Translations under genes and position numbers: made by a program | Shown: in pieces, positions 12,001 through 24,000 of the stretch | Numbering within the stretch: position 1 is the stretch's first letter | Layout of the letters: each line of letters begins with the position of its first letter | DNA from: Phoronis australis | Taxonomy: Eukaryota > Phoronida > Phoronidae | Reading direction: 5' to 3' | DNA length: 62,000 nt | Assembly: GCA_002633005.1 (NCBI GenBank) | Contig: NMRA01000455.1 | Span: 48,652-110,651 of the forward strand | Notes under the pieces: model-generated | Databases searched by the model: none | Told to the model about the DNA's origin: nothing | The model's input: only the letters and a program-made list of their open reading frames with translations

Positions 12001-15000
12001 TTATAAATAGAATTTTAACACTGTGGCTGAAAATATAAATTCTGTGTTTAAATTAAAGTCAGGACTGAGTGTCGTTCACTGCAGACGGAGTGGCAGCTTA
12101 ATGGTGCCACAGTGTACTTGTTCACCAAAGATTGCCACCAAAATTGACTGTTTGTGGAAACATCGAGCTCAGTTTGGAAACGGATGGAAGCCAAACAAAC
12201 GAAAAGCAGAGTAGAAAATCTATAAACTGAAGGTTAACTTTGGTATGCCAGTGAAAATACCAGTCCTATAGAATTCTGAGATGGTACCACCTTCTCAATC
12301 TGTCATATCATAGGCCCTCCATACGCAGGGAGTTTTTCAGCGGATTATGTCTGACAGTGATTAAACTATCAGTCATTTTGCTAAAAGTATCTTTTGCGCA
12401 TAGAAGGACACCGTAACAGGCCGATGATTTCTTTAATTCCTTCCAACTCGAACAAATAATAGTCCCCTGGCGAGATGTTGTGGGTAGAAACAAAATATAT
12501 TGCGAGTGAATTCAGACACGCCTATGCAGATCTAGTCTTACCTGTTCCGAAATCATACAGAATAAGACTCATCGTTTAGCAGCGAGAAAAACACGACGTT
12601 TTCTGTCAACCCATTCTACTTCGTTCCTTCTCGAATACGAGTGTAATACTTTTGCAGTTCCAGAATAAAGACGTCAAAGTTTTGTTTTGAATCATCTTGC
12701 ATACATAAGTTGCTATAGAGATATAGGTGGTTATGTACCCTATTTCGAGAGCCCGATACAATATGAACAAGTGTAATTGGCTATACATGTACCTTTTATG
12801 TTTTTGTTGAGCTTGGATCAACCTCAACACAGAATGTTGTTTTGTTGTTTTAAAGTTGGTTTCAAAATCAACATTGAGCAGCTAAGTTTGTAGCTTTTAA
12901 AATCATCTGAGGATTTCTTGCAACTAAGTTACAAAGGAGAAAAGTTTAAGGACGCCTTAATTCGAAGATATATTTATAGTGCTTGATCTTGTATTCTTGC
13001 TTTCAAGGTAAGTTCAAAAATGTACCAAAATGTAGCTGTAACAAGGCTTGAAATTGGAGAAAATGCAACTTGTTCCCATAGCAATCACAAGGTGACGCTC
13101 ACTTAAGAATGAAAGTGAATATGAAGGTTGAGGAGTCAACCACTACCATCATACAGCTCTCAAGGAAATCTGTGACATGCCCTTTCCATGTATAGTGTAT
13201 CTACTTTTGTCTGGTCCACTCGTGGGTGGGCATTTAAGTTACTTCATGAAATACGCTTTCCACAGATATCGACCTGCCAACGTATGATGGTAATGCTGGT
13301 GGTTCATCGTGCATGTTCCCGTTCGTTTACAAAGGTCTATCGTACAGTACGTGCATTGATGTGGATCACAATCAACCGTGGTGTGCGACCACTTCTAATT
13401 ATGACATCGACCAGAGATGGGGAAATTGTCCAGGTAAGGAAAGTTAAACAACAACTAGTAACCCATTTTTTCGGCTGGGCGCGCAAATGGTTCAGCCATG
13501 CATGGCAAATCAAAAAAACCTAAGACGGTAGACTAAAAGTCATTCTGTAGCAACAGAATACTATGTCTCATCAAGGTGTCGCTCCTTCGTCAGACGAAAA
13601 CTTTCAGGAACTCATGATTGCTGTGTACATCGAAAGTGGCGTCCACATCACTTATTACTGCTGACATGGCGCTGAAAATGGCAGCGTCACTCCGATCAAA
13701 TCACTAAACTTCGAAGGGAAATAGCTGTTCAACATCAAATTTCGACACTGGAATGGGGACAGCAGGAGTGATTGGCGCCCTCACTTTAAAGGCGAAGGCA
13801 ACCTTTTTCCATGTCATTTTGAGCTAAAATAAGGTGGGTTGGTTATCCTAGACATATTTTCCACTTAATTACAGCTTTTCGTAATTTTATTAATTACTCG
13901 TCCGCTACTCCGGAAGTGACGTTTTAGGAGGCAAGCGTTTCCCGCCACTTGGTTTTGCGTTGACTTTACCGTGCGAATCTGTTCTATTCTACTTTTGTTT
14001 TGTGCTGTTTTTCAACAATTGTCGCCACCACTTTCCATCGGCGAGTATTCTGCGGCAAGATTGGTTAGCAGAGAACTCAACTACGTTGGATTTAGGGATT
14101 GTTTAGTGTGTTGTAAGCTGAAAATGGCTGGAGTCGGTGACCCGTATCACAGTGACATTAGTGTGAGTGACGGAGACCTTGTTCACAGCAGTGGTGACGA
14201 GGAATTTTTTCACGGACATTTAGTGGGTGGGTACATGTTTGAGCCCGAGTATAACGAGGCAGAGTACGCACAGGCACAGGCAGCTGTTGAGAGAAACGAG
14301 GCGGCTACTGAGGACAGACGTGGTGACACATCTTGGTGCAAATGCACTGTGTGCGTTGTTATGCCTACATGTACCTCAATGGAATGCTTGTGCTGTTTAG
14401 AGTTCGACGAGGCCAAGCCACTACTGGACACGGTTAAGTGGACCTCCGGCATACCACGGACAGAGGTACAACTGTCCCACTTGCCAGAATGGCCCTCGAC
14501 ACATCCCACTGGATGGTGACCTGAGCACCCAAACCGCTTACATCGTGTCGTGTGACTCACTCGCCACACACCTGGCACCTTCTAAATAGACAAGTCCACA
14601 ATAAACTTATCAAAGTTTGGCTCACCGATCTGTTCACTGAACGACAAACTGTCCTCTTCACTGGGTGTTGAACGGGGCCTGTAATCACTCCCACTACTCA
14701 ATATCGCTGCAGGGCCGCTTAGAGGCTCTGGGCTGGAGAAAACAGCACAGAGCGAATCACTACTGGTTCCAGGAATTGCACGGTCTGGGGTACGTTCGGA
14801 GGCACGGGTGACAGTAGATGAAGTGCCTCCACTGGCTCCAGTCACTGTACTGGCCACAGCTCGCGAGGCTTCTCGCTTCAACAACGCACTTCTCGGGGGT
14901 GGCGACGGGGCACTGCCAGGAATCAACACAGACGGAATGGCATCCTTCTTCAGGCGTTGTTTCGCAGGGACCTTCATCAGTTCAGCGTACAAATCCCTTT

Positions 15001-18000
15001 CGTAACCGCAGGGCAGAAAGTGCTTGCCACACACACGGTAATTCTCCAGTGCTTTGTACGTTGCGTGGACGGGTAAGGCTGCGTTTTTCACACGACCTAG
15101 CCAAGTACGGCGAAGTGTGTCATCCATCGGAAAGCGATGTAAAGGTACTCCCAAAGCGCGCGTGAGCCGATAGTTAGTACATTCCGGTACGCAGCAACAG
15201 TGTGGCATGTTGACTGACTAGTAAATGAAAGTAAACGACGACTTAACTTAACACAACCGAGGTAGAACAATGATTGACTCGGCAGCTCTCACAGTCAGAC
15301 TATATGAAAAGAAATTGGCGCGAAATGCTTGCCTCCTAAAACGTCACTTCCGCAGTAGCGGACGAGTAATTAGTAAAATTACGAAAAGCTTTAATTACTG
15401 TAAGTGGAACATATTTCTAGGATAACCAACCAACCTTATTTTAGCTCAAAATGACATTGAAAAGGTTGACTTCGCCTTTAAAGTAGAAATAAATGATTCC
15501 AAGCCTTACGAATTCCTGGATTAAAGCGAAACCAATCAAGATTCCGATTGACGACAAAATTTGGCAACTAGAATGAATTAATACACAAGTTTTGCAGTTT
15601 GGTTGGGACACTGATTTGCCTTGATGATAACTTGAAAACAGAAGTGACGTTAAAACTTCGTGACAACGAAGATGGAAGGAATTTGATCGCGCTCAAGGGG
15701 GGTGTTACAATTTGCTTCGCCTTCGTGGCACGATTCTTAATTTCAACCCAGTTTTAACTCTCATATGCAAGAGCTTTCCGCTGGTGAACCTGCTAGTCAG
15801 CTAAAAGTACACCGGGCACAGCATCGGGTTGCAGCTGACGGGGGGAGGGCACAGGCTTAACTTAGGAACAGTTTTCAAAGTGTTCAAACAATCGCTGCTC
15901 TGGCAACACAGGTTACATTCATTCGAAGAAATGGATGTAAATAACATCAATTTATAACCAAATTTAGAGGTAAGAAGTGGCAAACAAAAACGACGTTTCC
16001 ATATCAATCAAAAGATATATGCAGCTCCAATAGTAAAAATCTAAATATCGTAAAAGAATGTTAGATCAATATGGATACGTCTTTCTCGAACATGTATGTG
16101 TCACCGTTTCCTCAATGGAAACGTTTTGTGGCCAAATGTCAAGAAATTTCACCAAAGAAATCCCGCTATACAAACTGCCACTAGGTGGCCAACACGGGAA
16201 TATTTAAAAACTGACGACTGATTTGATCAGCGTAGAAATATGCTTTGCAAAAAATAATCAATCCATTTTATGAAGTTTATGCGATACAACTGCATAGTTC
16301 CAATAGTAAGACACTGTAAAATTAACGACGGTATGCCTTTTCTATCGTCTCTTGCTTGAAAAGAAACAGAAGGTGTATTTTTTAATTGTTCATTTTATTA
16401 GTCGCACAGCAAACTGATGAAAAATATTTGAAATCACCAGCGTCCTGCAAAGTGGCCCCCATAGACCCTCAAAAACTGCTAAAAATCAAATACACAAAAA
16501 TAGGCAATTTAATTAATTGAATTTTGACATTTCATTGAAGGTTAGCGGATAGAGAGGTTCAATTTCTACCTAAACCTTATAAAGATTGTTGTTTTTCATT
16601 CGTTTAAGCCGTTATAAAACAACTTCACTGACAGAGCCCTTTTGAAAACAAGGGCTATTTTGGACCCTGATGCTCTAATTTAAAAATAGCCCAAAAAGCT
16701 CAAATAATCATTTAGCACTTATGCAAAGAGTATGTATGTACACAATCTTTTTTCAAGATCTGAGTCGGTGACACTAGAGTCGACCTTTTGACGCTCGTGG
16801 AATGACAGTTTCTTCTTCAGCAAATGATGGGGGTGATTTTTTTGTTCACCTTAGGAGCCTGTCCGAAACTATCCAGATTCAACATCAAGCAATACACGTG
16901 GACTGGTTCGAATGGAGCGGCCAACGGTCTTCTTTACGTAAGGAACACTGCAAATGGAGAGCAGCTACACGAGCCCCGGTCTCAAGTGAAAATCAAAGTT
17001 TACTGTTCATGCAAGGGAGTCATGTTACGACATTAGTCGTAAACTCTCAATACACGAGCCCAAGGTTTCGAGTTGTGCATTCGCAGTGGGTGCGCTCTCA
17101 CTTGGTGTAAAACTTCGTACAATAGGGCTTTGCATTACGTTTGAGGGGACCGACCACAAAATGCAGATTTCTCTTGAAATACGGTCAATGGCGGAAACAG
17201 CACCTGACCGTCAACTGATATTAAGATTCAGACCTGACCTTCGCCGGTGGTTTTCTGGAATAAAAATGAACTTGTATTTATTCCATGCTTAACATATGTA
17301 ATATGACATAATAGCAACTTTTAGATAATATGGTCCATATATTTCTAGAACAATGGGGTTGAAAGGTGTTTATTCGCCATGTCTGTTTATTTGGGGAACG
17401 CAGGTGGATTTGTCTGTTTACTCTGTCTTGTCACGCATTCAAGTTGATGGAAGAAACCGTAGGCTCGTGTATTGGCGGTTCAAAGTTTGCTAGGTGGCTA
17501 TAGTAAACACGGTTCTGCTTGTGTGATTGCACTCATTGTCTTGAAATGTTAAACAGAGAAACGATTCTTAATAACCACCACCTAGGCCGACTGTACATAT
17601 CGACTTGCCCGCTTGTCCAACTCGACATTCGCCAGGTTGATGTTAACTCATACATGTGTGTGACGTTTGTGCATTGAGGGTCGCATGATTTTCTAACAAT
17701 TCTTCGGCTAAGATCAATGCGTCACTAACGCCACTTCAATCAGGTCACCCATCTCGCACATTTGACTCTTACATGTAAGTACATGTAGCTGCCATTGGCT
17801 TCCTTCCCAGGTATTCGACAAGTTGAGATTCTTCAGAAATAGTTATTTACAAAGGGAAGATTTGGGTAACATTTTGGTATTCCTGTATATTGCATCTCTG
17901 TGTTCTTTGCTATGCCAAAATACGGTGCTATGTTCAAGACGCACTACTACAGGAGAGTCATCTATTGAGACCCAAACAATGTACCCACATTTTATGAGTT

Positions 18001-21000
18001 GTATTTTGAAAAAATCGCTATCAAACTTTAGAATTAAATGGCTATAATTAGGTAGCATTTCACCCTAACCACAAACAGTAATGTGATTTGATACTATTGA
18101 CCAAAGTATCCGTACATTTTCAGTAGGTGTAAACATTTTCGAGGTCACGTTATCTCAATTAACTGTGAATTTTGGGTACAACAGCTCCTGATTGTTTCCT
18201 GTAGAGGAATGTGAACTCTTCAAAATGCCCTCCTTGGACAGCCGTGTCAAAACATAATAGAAATTGCATGTGTTGGTTCGAGGATACGAAATGCCATTTG
18301 GTAAAGTTGGATTCTTCACGTTACATGTACGTATCTGGGTTTGGCAGGTTTTCAGAGTTTTTGCCGTATGTCACCAGCCGAAAGGGGATAGCATACATTC
18401 TGGATTCAAACCCACTTAATGTCCATTCACGAAGCTCCTTGGAATAGCATGGTTATACAAACGTACAGACTACTCAGAGAAACCACCGCAAACATCAGCA
18501 ACTTGCATCTTTAGAGATTAATGTAGCTTAGATCGCTCCCTGAAATTATTCTTGCAGCAAAACGGCGGACACTTATAGCAAATTTAAGTTCCCAAACAAC
18601 GGCTACATTATTACTATTATTATTGTTATTGTTGTCGTCGTGGTTGTTGTTGTTGTTGTTGTTGTTGTTATGATTTTTCATAAGTTGGTAGTAACGTGAA
18701 CCACTAACACCATTTTTTTGTTTCAGTTGCCTTAGCAGTGATTTATTAAGAAAAAATTAAGAAGCAAACGTTTGGGTTACATTTTGAAGTAACCGTAACC
18801 CTCTATTTGGAAATTTCGTTGCGGTGTTTTCTGCCTCACTAAGTCTTCGCTGTATTTCAGACATACAACTACTTTAAAAGAGCTTCCGATAGTGCCATTC
18901 GCGTTCTGTTTCAATCCAACATCTACATGAACCACCAAGGCGCTCTACGCTACTCTATTCGATTTGACGGCCACGATTGTACAAGCCCTGGTGTCATAGA
19001 TGGTATTTTTGGCCGTTTGAGTGGATCACTTGATGATCGATCCCATGATGGGACCGGTGGAGGTATGTGGATACATGTAGATCCCGTACAATTCTCAAAT
19101 ACTTTTTCGAATTGGTGTTGGGACGCCTATACGTCAAGACGAGGACATCAGCAACCGGTTGCGCGAAACTGACCCAAATAGGGATCCTTCTAAGTTCCGT
19201 AAATTTTATGCGTGTTTATGGGCCCATTCCCTTCTTTTATACTGTTTGAGTCTCATTACTAAGTCAATTTTTGGCTTTGATACAAATCGAGAACGATCTC
19301 TAGGTTTATTTCGCAATATAATTGAAAATATGTAGGGATCTTTCCATACAACGTCGATATTTTATGAACTTAGTCCCTAATTGTTTGGACTGAATTTAGG
19401 GCGCAGTTTTTAGTTATATTATTAGAAAATGATAAATATAAAGTAATAGCAAAATATTATATGTACCCCGGTGCCTAAATAAAGAAAAAGATAAACCCTG
19501 TACGTGTACGCAGTAGGTTTAGGAATTTGATTCCGTAATTGGGGCTGTTCCACGCAACCTGCCACAGGAGACCACCTGACTGTTCCTAAAATTTGGGAGT
19601 ATTGTAACATCTTAACCAAAGCAAAGTAAGATAAATTTATAAAATTAAATTATCTTCTGTTGCGATGCATTCAACGTCCAATAGAATGTCGCTTTGATAA
19701 CATTGCCTTGTTTTGATTTTAGTGTAGATATGCTGTAATTTAAATCCCGAAGTCGGTCCTAAAAAGGGAATTGCATAAAATGATTACATAGATAACAACG
19801 CGTAGAACACAAAATCCTCGTCTACCGTAAAAGCATTTAAAGAGATGAAAATCTACCACGGTTTAATTCCTTCGTCTGTATTTTAAAAGACGTTTCAAGT
19901 CCGGCAGCGTGTGACAATATCAGTTGCTTCTCACTGCAACGAAATGACATGTGCTTTGTTCTGATTAAAAGAAAAGACGCAGTGCTTTCATTAAACATCA
20001 ACTATGATATATGGATAATTTTGTAGCCAATAGTGCTAAAAGCAAATCCATAGAAATGCACTTGCGTCCAACTTTTTCGGCAATGTGCCCATGGAAATAG
20101 GCAACGCGTACAACTGTAGCATCTCGGCTGGCTGGATATGGGATACACCAGTGTAGCAATAATTCTCACCTTCTCTAGTAAGCTCGTCCCGTGTGTTTCA
20201 AAACGATCGGTAGCCCAAATCCTGCCTGCCAACGAATAAGTGGTTTTCACCACGTCAAAATACAGTTTACTCTACTGTTCTTTGAAAATCGCTTACTTTC
20301 TTCAGCAGTCCCTTCTGGTTTCATACACATCTTCTACGAATCATGTCTACTGGAATTAGGATGACTTTGTTGAAAGATGCCGACTCCACTCTATTGGTCG
20401 CCGTTACGTTATTCATCGCGCGCGATAACCACAAATACTTTTGACTTCACCCGAGTTAGGCCACAACAAACGCGAGATTTGGCGGCTAAGACTTGCAAAG
20501 ATAGCACGTTAAGTACACATGCAAGAACTGTGTCGCTTGGACCTCTTCTTCTAGAAGTGGTGTCATTTCGTGTAGCTACCTCAAAGTGATACCCCTCAAC
20601 AGATTTCCATTGTGTCTACTAAATTGTCCCCAGAGTGCTGGTACGTGTCAATTATAACTCAATTCAAATATATGCATGCTTAATGCGATGTTATCTCCTG
20701 CCTTTTTGACGAGTTTCGCTATCTCCTGTGCACACCTGCGGTGCCCATAGGCGATGTAACTGCCTACGATAGTCAGTTGTGTGGCAACGTGATGTCCGAT
20801 TTATAAGTTCACTGAGGGTTTCCTATCCGTGTTCTTTAAAGATCACTCAGAACATAAAATAGCTGCGGTGCCAAGATTGAGTAAGATAACAATTAGTCAA
20901 AGGTACCTTTTACTCCAGTAAAGAATTCACAACAGTCAGTAATATTATCAATGGCATGTGGTGGGAAATGTGCCAAAACGTTTGATAGTTCAGGCGCATG

Positions 21001-24000
21001 ACAGCAAGGTTAAAGTGACAGTGCTCCGACATTCTGCATTTCCTCCCAAATTTGTAGATTAAACCAAACACTGGGAAGGCATACGACTGGTAGTCTCGCA
21101 CTAGTCCAATTACATTGTAACCTCCTATGTGGTTAGTCAGGACCCTAGTGAAGGGTTATTTAAAGTTTAAGAGACCTGGTATGTGAGATGCTCCATAAGA
21201 GCGAGTTTTTGAACACCAAACAGGCAAATCACTTCTAGCCAAATTAGTGGTTTTGTTTGCTTCTCACAGTTGAGGGCTTGTGCGACAACATCGCTGCAGG
21301 ACGGAGATCCATTGAGATTCACATTGCCAGAACGACGGGTTCCATGCACAGCTCGACTGGCTGGAACTCCAGAAGCAAAATTATCGTGGAAGAGATTCGC
21401 TACGACCTTGACATTAGTGCAGGTAATGCCGTTAAAACGATATGTAGCATTTTAATTCGGAAATGACGCTCTTAAATATGTACTTTGTTCTTATTTTGAC
21501 TTTTATATGCAAGTCTATCACAGGCACCACAATGTTGTTCAGTTGTGTGTTTACAATGAGAGAAATTGTTGCTGTCTAATTTGAGCGCCTTTTGTGCTGT
21601 ACATGTACGTAGACTTTTGAATTCTGTTGGAATTTAATAAAATGATTCGCTAGGCACCGATAGTTTTTGCACAGGTTGTTAGAGAATGTCTAGTATACGG
21701 TATTTTATTTGTCAACAGTCGTGACAAGCGACGGTAGCAGCCAGCGATTGCCCGAGTACAACTTTCACCAATGGAGTTGGTGGGCGTTGAATGACGGAAC
21801 AGACAACGGGCCTATCGGACAAGCTGTGAGTAACTGGTTTTGTCGTAACGGGTCGGCATGCACCTAATTTTTGAGGCTCGTGGAATGTACTTAACGACTT
21901 TAACTCTTTGTTAGATAGCAATTTGTCCCAGTCTACCGAGTGGCTGACTTATTGTAACTCGTATTGGACATTTGTTAAAACATTTGAGCATAGATTTTTG
22001 TTGTACAGGAAACTGCGCAAACCTTTACTTTGAACTACGGAACTTGTGAGATCTTCACAATTTGCTAGACGTCGTGTTTGAATGATTAGTCTCAAAAAAA
22101 CCCTTTGGATTGTGCTGGTTTGCAAAATAAAAATATCTTCCAAAAACAATTTCAATGTGGTTAGCTAAAGGCCCGGGAGCCAAGGGCCACAGCAACGCGG
22201 TTAAAACTACACTAAACAGCCTATTAACAGATATTATCAACGACATCCTCATTCATCTATATAATACAAAATAATACCTTGCTGTATAGTCAGTAGACCT
22301 TTGGCTGCAGGAGCTTTTGTTTCCTGGGTATTTTAATGTGTTCCACTTTATTAACTTTTCAAATGTAAAAGCTCCCACGTTAAATTTGGACGTTTCCTGT
22401 AAATTGTTAGAGAAGTTGAGAAAGTGGTGAAATTCGGAGATGGTGTACAGTGCCTTATAAATGATCAAGAGATTGTCTCAGATACTTTAACAGACAGTGC
22501 CTTATTATTGATCAAGAGATTGTGTCAGATACTTTAACAGACAAATTTAGATGTTATTTGTCAAGTTAAACAAACATCTCAAGGAAGCAAAATAGGTAAA
22601 CTAGTTACCCGCTTTAGCGGTATTAAATTTGCCTGTGAGTGTGCGTACCAAGGGCTTATTAGAAACTTTTCTAATGAATAAATAAGATATGTTTTATTTA
22701 TTGACACAGGTCAAAATAAATTGACAGGTGAATACACTCTGTATACCCACGGAATTTTCTGTTACAGTAGATTACTCACTGATTTTTATCCCCGTCAATA
22801 TTTGAAGCCAGCAAATTTTGAAAATGACCAAGGCAGCATATCTGTTATATGTAGCTTGTTAGATCCCCTTTAGGCTTGATTTTCTACAACTGTGGGGAAA
22901 GCCTACCCACAAAGAAAGCAAGCCTCTCTTTGACGCAGTAAGTATGCGTTATAGTTGAAAATTGTTGATCAATGCCATTGGTACATTAGCAGATAGGCAG
23001 AACGAAGATTTAGATTCCTTTAAATGCTTCAACGTTCCCAACAAAAAGAAAATATACATGTATATATACACATATTTGGGTGCGCGCGTGTGTGTGTGTG
23101 TGTGTGTGTGTAATCCATGAAATCTCTATCACAATCTACCGGGTAGCTCTGAATGAGATGTTTAGGTGGCGTGCTGCAACGCAAAATCCATTTCGTTCCA
23201 TCATTGGAACTGCTGTTTTGAATCTGAAATTCTGTGAATGACCTACACGTGTGCCAACTTCCAAACTGTGGTAAAGCGTTTTCCTTATTACATGAGCGGC
23301 GCACCATAGGGGGCTGGGGGGCATAGCCCCCCACTTTTTTCAGTGCTACACCGCATGTGGTCTATAGGCGGTACACCACAGGGGGCTGAGGGATTTACCC
23401 CCCACTTTTTCAGTGCTGTGCCACCCATGTGTTATTCAGTGTGATGTTCTTGAAAATTTAATGTCGTCCGCAGTTGGTCACATACACCAAAAAGTCATCA
23501 CAGAGTATGCTTGCGGTACACTTCAATGGAGACCTACGGCAATACAGGTCATCCTACCACGCACCCGGATGTTCCCGATGGTTCCTGACCTTTAACGGAG
23601 ACGAATGTTCAACACCTGGACCAATTTCTACTCTAGTCTACCAAAGACTCATCTACAGGAAGGATCATGTTGGCGATGATCACCATCATACTTCACTCTG
23701 TAAGTGTTTTCTCGAAAACGAACATTTCACTGTTGTTAATCACGCGATCGTACATGTACATTGTACCTGCAATACGCGTGTCAACGACAATCATTTCTGA
23801 CGGGCTTAGGTCAAATTAAACGAGTCGTGACAATATTGCACGTAGCCTAAGACTTTGTGGACAGACTAAGCAGAAATAAAAGTTGCCATTACATATTCAT
23901 GAGTATTCAATAACGATATTTCCTACGTTTTGTTGTTAACTCAGCAAATGTATTAACATTACAGTTATTACAAGAACTCTGTCATAGACACCTTGCAGAA

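Larger units (their letters stand above)
7932..13265. other. Gene A intron 5, repeat-rich
   Basis: 5.3 kb. 8021-9900 is a layered repeat array (see separate entries). From 9900 to 13265 I see only AT-rich sequence without recognisable genes; short ORFs at 10364, 12023 and 13188 do not look coding (the last overlaps FN2 exon 6). Confidence 0.6.
13786..15481. mobile_element. Kolobok-like DNA transposon copy 1 (non-autonomous composite)
   Basis: The element body is 13790-15477 (1688 bp), flanked by TTAA at 13786-13789 and 15478-15481. Terminal inverted repeats of about 160 bp begin AGGCGAAGGCAACC and run inward to GTGACGTTTTAGGAGGCAAG. TTAA duplications plus an N-terminal THAP domain are hallmarks of the Kolobok superfamily; piggyBac also uses TTAA but lacks THAP. 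No DDE catalytic region is present, so it needs a transposase in trans. Cargo: a minus-strand THAP transposase N-terminus and a plus-strand P2RX7-tail-like ORF. A 14 bp segment present in copy 2 is missing near 14590. Confidence 0.88.
13434..16854. other. Gene A intron 6 with a Kolobok-like insertion
   Basis: 3.4 kb intron; half is the TTAA-flanked element 13790-15477. The remaining sequence (13434-13785, 15482-16854) shows no gene or repeat I can name. Confidence 0.65.
21826..23473. other. Gene A intron 10
   Basis: 1.6 kb holding a 47 bp tandem duplication (22448-22541), a GT microsatellite (23081-23111) and a two-unit GGCG-bounded repeat (23295-23430) ending just before exon 11. Confidence 0.65.

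Noticed and set aside
13971-14123. N-terminal extension of the P2RX7-like ORF with a signal-like start
   Set aside because: Copy 2 has a stop in the corresponding extension, and the shared Met at 14124/26825 gives the conserved protein.
14818-15165. 115-codon plus ORF across the THAP region
   Set aside because: Antisense shadow of the THAP transposase frame; no domain.
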